Shown: positions 56,375-64,000 of the stretch, piece by piece
Position numbering within the stretch: the first letter of the stretch is position 1
Layout: each line of letters opens with the position of its first letter
NCBI GenBank assembly: GCA_031213475.1
Contig: JARUPZ010000017.1
Coordinates: forward strand, 4,522,849-4,586,848
Length of the DNA: 64,000 bases
Reading direction: 5' to 3'
Origin: Nereocystis luetkeana
Lineage: Eukaryota > Sar > Phaeophyceae > Laminariales > Laminariaceae
The notes under the pieces: model-generated
Databases searched by the model: none
What the model saw: only the letters and a program-made list of their open reading frames with translations
What the model was told of the DNA's origin: nothing
Translations under genes and position numbers: made by a program

Positions 56375-56720
56375 AACGCACCACAAGCCGTGAGAACCGT
56401 ACCGAAAAACCAGCATGAAAAAACGCACCGGAATCCGTGAAAACCATACCGACTAACCGGTATCGAACGCACCGTGAACCGTGCAAGCCATGCCAGACCG
56501 TATAACCGGCGCAAGATACACAATAAACCGAAAACATAATTAAGTATAAGAAAAGGCGCCAGAAGCACCGCAAAATTTCGTCGAAACCACACGCAAGAAA
56601 CCAGTATTGAAAAAACACCACAAAAAATGGATCCCACAAAATAAAACCGTGAAAAACAAAACAAAACAAAACACGAACAAGCCGAAGAACAAAATCGTGA
56701 AAAAAAGTGCCACAAAAAAA
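56375..56720. repeat. Degenerate CACCG/CCGTGAAAAC repeat field
   Basis: Irregular repetition of CGCACCG, CCGTGAAAACCATACCG and AACCGG-like blocks, becoming A-rich to the right. A minus-strand Cys/Phe-rich frame across it is compositional. Confidence 0.5.
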
Positions 56721-56997
56721 TCGACACCGTAATCAGTGCAAACTGTGAAGCAAACACCATAATACAGTCAAATGTACAATATTCACAAAAAGCAGGACAC
56801 AAAACACACGTTTTTTCATGTGATGTACAACAAGCTCGACCTGAAAAGCCAGTCAGCTGATAATCAATCGAACAACGGAACACCCCCCCCCCCCCCCAAA
56901 CACACACACCCCTTGCTCCTAACTTCCAGAGTCCCGTGAAAACTACCACAAGGGGCTTGCGGACACCCCTGGTGATGGTGTTTCCTGACGGGGTTTC

Positions 56998-57134
56998 CTA
57001 TGATGCGATGGCGGAGCAAGGCTTGCAGAGATCGCCGTGCTGGTCCAGCCAGATCCCGTCCTCGTTATCTACGCAGATGTCGGCGCATGCACGGCAGTTC
57101 TGTCCCAGCCCGAAGTAGTTGCAGTTGATCACAT
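56998..57134 (-). CDS. Right paralogue, exon 4
   Basis: 137 bases, acceptor GGTATAG, stop TAG at 57000-56998. The split codon is Asp rather than Gly. It encodes VINCNYFGLGQNCRACADIC, GIWLDQHGDLCKPCSAIAS. Confidence 0.86.
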
Positions 57135-60062
57135 CTATACCGAGCGTGGGGGGGGGGGGGGGGGCGGGGGGGGGGTAGGGGAGGTAGCGCGGGGTTGGGG
57201 GGGGAGGGGTACTCGATATCATGCGTGGACGTAGTCGTATGACCATAGACCCTCCCATCCCTACAATGCCGGGACGGAGCACGTCGGGATTCATCGACTG
57301 TTATAGGCAGACATTGCTTGCACCAAGCGCGAGGGTGGTGGGGTGGGAGCTTGGAATGGGGATTGGGAGGGGGGATATTGGGAGGGAAAATGGAAGGAGG
57401 GGTGGGGGGGGAGGAGGGGGGAGGGGAGGCTTGGGTGGGGTTGAAATGGGGACTGGGAGGGGGGGTATGGCGAAGGAGGAGGGAGGGAGGGCTCAGGGGG
57501 ATTCGGGGGGGGGGGGGGGGGTGAGGAGTGGGTTTTAGGGGAGAGGGGAGGGGAAGGTTAGGGGAGGGGGGGGGGGGTGGAGGCGGGTTGGGGGAAGGGT
57601 TTTTGTTTCAGCTGTTCAGCCACGAAAACCACATGCAAGAGCTACTTAAAATGCCACATATTGTGCAACACGCTGACCGTTAGGATCAGCGTAAGAGTGT
57701 GGCATTGCCCTCTTTTTCACGTTGAGGGTCTAGGGCAGGCGCTGGCGTCGAAACTGCGTACGGACCAACCGCAGGACTACAAAAAGGTCACTACACAAGC
57801 AGCCAGGCGTTTCCGTAGGATTTATTTTTTCCGCTTTTCATTTGTTTTCTTCAGCCGGTTCCAGGTACAGACATGTACGTAAAAGATTTCGCGCAACGAT
57901 CGAAAAAATTGCTGCGTAGGACCAGTATCACGTCATTTTTTACGGCAAAAGTAGATCCTACAACACTGCCACTATTTAAAAAGTAAATACGAGGATACGC
58001 CTTGTTTTTTACGCTTTTACTGTTAAAAAATCCTCAATTTCACGTCGTTTTTCGGAGGTTGATCTTGATTTTTTTTTCGCAGGTGTTCTATGAGCCCCTG
58101 CCAAGTCGCTGACGACTGAACCTTGTTTTTTTCCGCCGGAATGATTGTATCTTCCCAAGACCCAAATGCCCCAAATATACAACGTGAAAAAAAGTCTGGC
58201 TAAAAAACAGCAAACAAAAACACCCACCCATCTGATAACGAGGTGGCAAGGTTTCACAGAACACGTGTGTTAAACCACAGGCTATGAGTAAAAAAACGAC
58301 ATCGCGTGCTTAAGAAGCAGGAGGCGGTCATGTAAGCTTGAACCGGCACGTACAAAGCCATGCAAAAACTCTTGGTCCAACCGACACCGAAATATATATA
58401 TATAATATATATATATATACAAGGGCTCCGCATGGTTGCCTGCCGGCACCCATGCTCCGGATAGGAAAATATACCCCAGTGCCAAGTCGTGTGATTACTT
58501 CTAAGGAAGTTGGCATAAATGTACCATTCGATCTTGTTACGAACGGGATCAGGGCACTGCCAAGTGATGCAGGGAAAAGGCACTGCCGAGTGTCAGTTCT
58601 CAGTTTTCGTATCTGTCTCACTCGAATTTTATAGACCAACTTTTATAGCACATTTGTTTGGAACGTTACTGTTTTTTTCTTTTTCTGCCATGTACTCTGA
58701 AGACCGGAAATCACTACCGTCCAATACCTGGTATGTCTTATGGGCCAGGAGATCACCGATAATTTGGAGCTCAGTTGCTGCTGTCGGGGAGCAGAAATCA
58801 TCTCAGTTCCGGGTTTTTTTTCACAGGACTGAGATTACTTTAACTTTGTTCACGATGATAGTATACTGCTGCAGTTTTGCTTCCCTTTTGCTGCCCAGTT
58901 GCCAAGTACCCAAAACCCACGCCAATATCAACCCTTTCTAAGGTGAGCTGTATACCTACTTCCAACGGCGCTTGTGCAGAGGAGAGATGACCTCTCCCGC
59001 ACACGAAAGCGATAGCGGCTGCGGCGCTGCAGCATAACATAAAAGATACCTGGTAGCAGCAACAGCAGCAGCAAGAGTAGTAGCAGGCATCGCTGCTGCT
59101 GCGGTCGGTTGTTGCAGCTGCTGCTGCGGTGCAGACCCAGCCGCAACACCAGCAGCAGCACCACAACAGCAGCAGCAGCAGCGGTATGTATGGCATCGCA
59201 GCAGACAGCAACTTGCGGTATACGCATAAATGACTGCGAGAACAGGATGCGTACTGTACGCGCATCGTCGCACTCAATCCTGAGAACAGCAGGCAGCACT
59301 CGAGATACTGCAAGAATGAGGAGCAGTATCGAGCACCTACCGGATACCTGATACCTGATATAGATCGGCAATACAAAACAACCGCAAATTACTCGTACTA
59401 CTACTGCTGCTGACGACATGGGTAGTATTCTCGCAGTCTGAATCCCGGCGAAAACAGAAGACGTGCCGAGTTATAAAACACCTACCAGGTACACAGCAAT
59501 CATCGGGATAATATACAACGATCTGGTACCAAGAACTGCGCGATACGCCGGGAAGGCGCGTGTAGTCGTCCGGCGAAGAGACAGGGGCAAGGGAAGGGAG
59601 CCACCGAGAAAGGCAGGACCGAGCGGTTCGAACAGGCCGGTGGCGGCGGCCCGCAAAGCAAGGCAGTCGGTAGAAAGCGATAGCATCAGCAAGACCGAGA
59701 GATCGAACCTCGGTGAGTAAAAAGCTACTAATAGTACTGTAAGATGAAACCTGTCACGAGCAGCTCTTCGCGGAGCAACAACACCTAAACAAATTTCCAG
59801 GACCGCAGAAAATAGAACGTCCGTGTCTCCTTTTTCCAGAAAATATCCCTCAAGTTCGGGGTCGCCGGGCTCGTCGGTGGCGCGAGCCTCCGAGACGCGC
59901 GCACGGGAGAACACCCGTCGGAGGCCGGCTCGCGCGACCGTCGAGGAAAGCGGTCGAAAAAGCAAGCCCGAAGGCAGGGGAGCGAAGGCTTCCGGAGTCC
60001 CATACAAAGTTGAAGATAAAATCGGAATTTTAATGTTCGCTCACAGCGGCCGAGATTCATTG

Positions 60063-60109
<47 letters not shown>

Positions 60110-62551
60110 TATATATATACATATATATATAATCTCTCACTCGACCATGAAAACACCCAACACCGAACAAAAAACAAGGAAAAAACACGAGCCGGTTGAT
60201 TCCAGAGGCAAGCAAAACAATCAGGTGAAACATTTTCGCTTCGGAACTTGAACGGTCGAGAAACAAAAATGGCGTGGCTAGGTATGTTCTTCATGGCACT
60301 ATCAAAAACGATACGAAGTACGGTTATTTTGTTCACGTTCTCAAGGTGGGATTATACGATTTTCGGGGATTCTTCGGCGATTTTGACCTTTTTACTCAAT
60401 GCCAAGAAAGAAAAAAAAAAGACCAAGAAACAACCAGCCCCCCCCCCCCCTGTTTCTATTGCCATGAACGGCAACCGTGCCACATTCTGTTCCACAGCTG
60501 TCAAAAACCACTAGGCAAAGAAAATGTTTTTTTGTCGCCTCTTGATCATTAAAAATAAAGTATGTATATACGTACGGTGTGCAAGAAAATAAGCAGTTTT
60601 GGCGAAGAACGAGGCCGAACCTTAACCGAAACCAGCCTTAAGTAGGCCTAATTTAGTGATTGATCTAACCTACTTTCAGATATACTTTATTTTTTTACTG
60701 ACTTTTTTGTTCTTATTCTCTGGTCTTGCTTGTGTTACTGTGTTTTCGTACCGGGTAAGCTGGCATTTCACTTGCTTGACACTTGAAATTGCGATTGTTC
60801 TTCATTTATTGGTCTTCCTCTGCCTGACAGTCTGTGGCTACAGACTCAGTATCTCTCTAGGATAAGGAATCAGGAAGGACAATGGGTGCACTGATGAAGC
60901 TGGGTAGGAAGGAAGAAGACGACAACAAAAACAACAACAACAACAACAACAACAATAACCGATCGCTCTTCTGGCAATATAAGAACTTCTCATTTTACGT
61001 ACTGTCTAAAGCAACAAGAAAAAATAGGAGAACAAACAGAAACTCACCCCAGACGAGGTCACTGCCGTCGGAGCAAGAGGTATCGCACACCATCGCCTTC
61101 CCAAGACGTTCCAGCACCTCCCCTTCGATCGGCGACAAGCTCGCCACGCACCCGCAGTCATCCACTAAAGTTTCAGAGGTACTCGTAGTGCCCTCGGTCG
61201 CAGGGGAGAGGGGGGCAGGACTTCCGGCGGGAGCCACGGGCATGATGGGAGCGGGGGTGTCAACCGGAGTCGCGGGCGTAATGGGCGCGGGGGTGTCAAC
61301 CGGGGCCGCAGGCGTGGTGGGCGCTGGGGTGTCGACCGGAGCTGCAGGCGTGATGGGCGCCGGGGTGTCAACCGGAGCCGTAGGCGTGGTGGGCGCGGGG
61401 GTGTCGACCGGAGCCGCAGGCGTGATGGGAGCGGGGGTTTCAACCGGAGCCGCAGGCGTGGTGGGCGCGGGGCTGTCGACCGGAGCTGCAGGCGTGATGG
61501 GCGCCGGGGTGTCAACCGGAGCCGCAGGCGTGGTGGGCGCGGGGGTGTCGACCGGAGCCGCAGGCGTGGTGGGCGCGGGGGTGTCAACCGGAGCCGGAGG
61601 CGTGATGGGAGCGGGGGTTTCAACCAGAGCCGCAGGCGTGGTGGGCGCGGGGGTGTCGACCGGAGCCGCGGGCGTGATCGGCGCGGGGGTGTCAACCGGA
61701 GCCGCGGGCGTGATGGGTGCTAGGGTGTCAACCAGAGCCGCAGGCGTGGTGGGCACTGGGGTGACGACCGGAGCCGCAGGCGTGGTGGGCGCTGGGGTGA
61801 CGACCGGAGCCGCAGGCGTGATGGGCGCTGGGGTGTCGACCGGAGCTGCAGGCGTGATGGGCGCCGGGGTGTCAACCGGAGCCACAGGCGTGATTGGCGC
61901 GGGCGTGTCAACCGGAGCCGCGGGCGTGATGGGCGCGGGGGTGTCAACCGGAGCCGCGGGCGTGGTGGGCGCTGGGGTGTCAACCGGAGCAGCAGGCGTA
62001 ATGGGCCCGGAGGTGTCGACCGGAGCCGCAGGCGTGGTGGGCGCTGGGGTATTGATCGGAGCCGCAGGCGTGGTTGGCGCGAGGGTGTCGACTGGAGCCG
62101 CAGGCGTGATGGGCGCGGGGGTGTCGACCGGAGCTGCAGGCATGATGGGCGCCGGGGTGTCAACCGGAGCCGCAGGCGTGATCGGCGCGGGCGTGTCAAC
62201 CGGAGCCGCGGGCGTGATGGGCGCGGGGGTGTCAACCGGAGCCGCGGGCGTGGTGGGCGCGGGGGTGTCAACCGGAGCAGCAGGCGTAATGGGCCCGGAG
62301 GTGTCGACCGGAGCCGCAGGCGTGGTGGGCGCTGGGGTATCGATCGGAGCCGCAGGCGTGGTGGGCGCGAGGGTGTCGACTGGAGCCGCAGGCGTGATGG
62401 GCGCGGGGGTGTCAACAGCAGCCGCTGGCGTGATTGGCGCGGGCGTGTCTAGCAGAGCCGAGGGCGCCGTGACGGGAGCTGGGGTGGTAGTCGCGGCGGT
62501 GATGTCGCCGGCGTTGGCAGCCAGCACGTCCGAGCAAAGAACGCAGATGTC
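56998..62551 (-). CDS. Secreted Cys-rich protein, right paralogue (exons 3 and 4 only)
   Basis: Two exons are visible, 62551-61048 and 57134-56998, joined in phase 1 by a 3.9-kb GT-AG intron. They match exons 3 and 4 of the other two genes. The signal-peptide and DPVNCNHGPG exons are not found up to 64000, so they should lie beyond the window. The visible part encodes about 546 residues: ICVLCSD, about 410 residues of a 12-residue Pro/Thr/Ala repeat, DDCGC, KAMVCDTSCSDGSD, then the terminal six-cysteine block. The repeat replaces the short TPAP linker of the paralogues and would form a long, extended, probably O-glycosylated spacer between two Cys domains. That role is an inference; the biochemical function is unknown. 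Confidence 0.78.
57208..57335 (+). repeat. G-tract-associated dispersed repeat, copy 3
   Basis: GTACTCGATATCATGCGTGG after a G-rich tract (57148-57208). It includes CATCCCTACAATGCCGGGAC and the AGACATTGCTTGCACCAAGC block, then ends. Confidence 0.8.
57336..59040. other. Intron 3 of the right paralogue, no further gene
   Basis: A G-rich stretch (57350-57600), then AT-richer sequence with a TATATA run at 58390-58420. No domain-bearing frame. Confidence 0.5.
59050..59190. repeat. (CAG)n-rich trinucleotide region
   Basis: CAGCAGCAGCAG blocks separated by unique sequence, in intron 3 of the right paralogue. Overlapping Cys-, Ala- and Ser-rich minus-strand frames here are artefacts of the repeat. 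Confidence 0.8.
59463..60062 (+). other. Ambiguous GC-rich open region
   Basis: On the plus strand a basic stretch (59550-59712) ends at a donor-like CTCG|GTGAGT. Another open, Arg/Ser-rich stretch follows an acceptor-like TTTTTCCAG (59833-59841). The two phases do not join into the best frame. On the minus strand a 178-residue frame covers the same ground. I recognise neither. It could be a small nested gene within the right paralogue's intron. Confidence 0.25.
60063..60132. repeat. (AT)n microsatellite
   Basis: TATATATA/ACATATATAT run. It ends the frames on its left. Confidence 0.92.
60925..60960. repeat. (AAC)n microsatellite
   Basis: ACAACAACAAC run about 90 bp from the donor of exon 3 in the right paralogue. 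Confidence 0.85.
61048..62551 (-). CDS. Right paralogue, exon 3 with 36-bp coding minisatellite
   Basis: 1504 bases, acceptor AACTCTCAG, donor TGGG|GTGAGT. It encodes DICVLCSDVLAANAGD, about 34 units of DTPAP(I/T)TPAAPV, then DDCGCVASLSPIEGEV and KAMVCDTSCSDGSDLVW. The open plus-strand frame through the same region is a shadow of the GC-rich repeat. Confidence 0.85.
61210..62475 (-). repeat. 36-bp coding minisatellite with 288-bp higher-order duplication
   Basis: Units are exactly 36 bases, so frame is kept. Variants (DTSGP, DTLAP, APIN for APID) recur in the same order eight units apart. For instance GGGGTATTGATCGG (62046) and GGGGTATCGATCGG (62334) are 288 bases apart. This indicates a segmental duplication of eight units after the initial expansion. 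Confidence 0.88.
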
Positions 62552-64000
62552 CTGAGAGTTTTGGAGGAGGCGGGCGGGGGATGGCGGCAGCATAGGGAGG
62601 GGTGGGGAAGGAGGGAGGGAGGGAGGAGAGAGAGGGCGGGGGGGGAGAGGCGGCGGGAGAGAGGCGGCGGGAGAGAGGATGGTGAGGGCAGCGACGGGTA
62701 GGGGAGAAGGGGTGGGGTGGGGTTCGGGGAGGGGGGTGGGGGGGGGGGGCGGGGAGGGGAAGCGGGGGGCGGCGGAAGGAGGGATATATGGACAGCGGGG
62801 GGGGGTATAGGGGGCGGAAGGGAGAGGAAGGGGAAGGGAGGAAGGGAGATGGGATAGGGCGCGCGTTTTGTTTTGTCAGATTAGTGAGAAGAGGATAAAA
62901 CGATTCTATAAACGCATTAGGTGGATGGTACCTGGAAAACACAAAGAGACGACGCGAATATACTGAACGTTTCCAAGGAGCGGGGGGTGAAATAGGGAGA
63001 GAGATAGGGTAAGAAAATGTGGTATAATTGATAACGTTTCATGAGGGCGGGTGAAAAGAAGGACGGCAACGGGGAGGGGGGGGGGTCATTTTGTTTCGTT
63101 AGACGATAATCGGAGAAGAAGCACACGTGCCAGGCATCTTGGCGGCGGCCAAAGCGGCTTCCAGCGACCAAAAGAAGGTGTAGATTTCGTGTATATTACG
63201 TCGGTGGTGGAGGTCACCACAAGCTGTCAGTCAGCCTACCATCAAGGTAAGCAAGCTTCGTAGCCGACGGGCACAGAGTACTCATCTTACCGCACGAAGG
63301 GTCCGGGCCCTTTCTGCCTCTCCGTCAAACGTGGCGCCCTGTACCATATGCTAGTCGTTTTTCAATGAGGATTTCGCTGCTACCCTATCAATCCAAGTGG
63401 GCTACAGCCGCAGCACAACAGCACTTGCTCGAGTACTTGGTATCAGTATTGACCATCAAGAGCTCAAATCCGACCACTTCTCTAGGAAACCCCACACTTC
63501 GCAGCAGCCTTATTAACCACGTGATTTGTCATAAGCGCAACTCGGAGACAAGCACCAAGAAAGGGGCCAACCCCTCCACTGGCAGTTACCTCGAGGTCAT
63601 TTTCTGTAGAAAGGATTACAGTAAGGGTAAGGGAAAGCGAACATTTCACCAGGGTAGCCAAGGCTAAGGTCAAGCTTAAGGGTACGGGTCTGTTAAGGTC
63701 ACTACCAGCCACTGCTGAAGGTCATCGTCTAGATATATCGCTACCTGTGAAACTAATATAGGAACAGAGGCTAGGTTTGACGTCGGGACTAAGCTTGATG
63801 TTAAGGCTGTGTGGTTAAGGTCACGGTGCAGGCATAAGGTTCATCTTGAGGTCACGGGAGCGGTAAGAACATTCAATACTGTATAGAGCGAGGTCGGCGT
63901 TATTAGTCAGGGGGCAGGGGCGGTTACCGTCAACGGAAATGTCAGCCCCTTCTTCGGCCCCTGTCTCGTCCGTCGTTCACAGAAAGGACTACCTGTTGAG
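62552..64000. other. Upstream intron of the right paralogue, no exon found
   Basis: G-rich to 62870, then mixed sequence. From 63620 to 63860 there are scattered TAAGGTCA/GTTAAGG motifs resembling a decayed short repeat. I looked for the DPVNCNHGPG exon and the MRSD exon on the minus strand and did not find them. Confidence 0.5.

Noticed and set aside
60882-62555. 557-aa plus-strand frame with GVSTGAAGV repeats
   Set aside because: Antisense shadow of exon 3 of the right paralogue. The minus strand has matching splice sites and family Cys motifs.

Overview
This window looks like nuclear DNA of a brown alga (Phaeophyceae, perhaps Ectocarpus-like). That is an inference from three things: a decayed copy of the EsV-1-7 cysteine/histidine repeat (11270-11662), spliced genes with introns of 1.2 to 11 kb, and secreted proteins with 'TPAP' linkers of the kind seen in stramenopiles. 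It is not prokaryotic. There are no operons, few long ORFs are genes, and a 100-base N run (41229-41328) marks a scaffold gap. Long poly-G/poly-C runs occur throughout.

The real protein-coding content I can support is one tandem family of three paralogues, all on the minus strand. The left gene has exons between 33703 and 14982, the middle gene between 50824 and 45281, and the right gene, whose first exons lie beyond the window, between 62551 and 56998. Each has, or is expected to have, four exons: a signal-peptide exon (173/176 bp), a 148-bp Cys exon, a length-variable exon with two Cys clusters around a 'TPAP' linker, and a 137-bp final Cys exon. Splice phases agree in every copy. The middle gene is intact (261 aa, 20 mature cysteines). 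The left gene has one extra base in a C-rich tract of exon 3. The right gene's exon 3 is expanded by about 34 copies of a 36-bp repeat. Function is unknown; the products are predicted to be secreted and disulfide-rich.

From 605 to about 6206 lies a nested non-LTR retrotransposon (LINE). Plus-strand copy A is split by minus-strand copy B, with a 9-bp target-site duplication, and by element C, with a 5-bp duplication. C is otherwise unlike A and B over most of its length but shares the LINE 3' tail. A fourth LINE fragment (D) is at 29366-30337.

The rest is mostly repeats: at least eight copies of a TA-target MITE (TTACGGGGGACC ends), about eight copies of a TTAA-target foldback element (CCCTTTTAGAACCGCAG ends), six copies of a roughly 250-bp inverted-repeat element (GTTCTACGATAGAGGT ends), a dispersed repeat that almost always abuts G-tracts, a (GGGTC)n satellite, and several minisatellites. 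Many lie in the introns of the Cys-rich genes and explain why intron 1 is 11.3 kb in the left gene but 1.6 kb in the middle one. Several are nested in one another, giving a relative order of insertion. No tRNA, rRNA or CRISPR features were seen.
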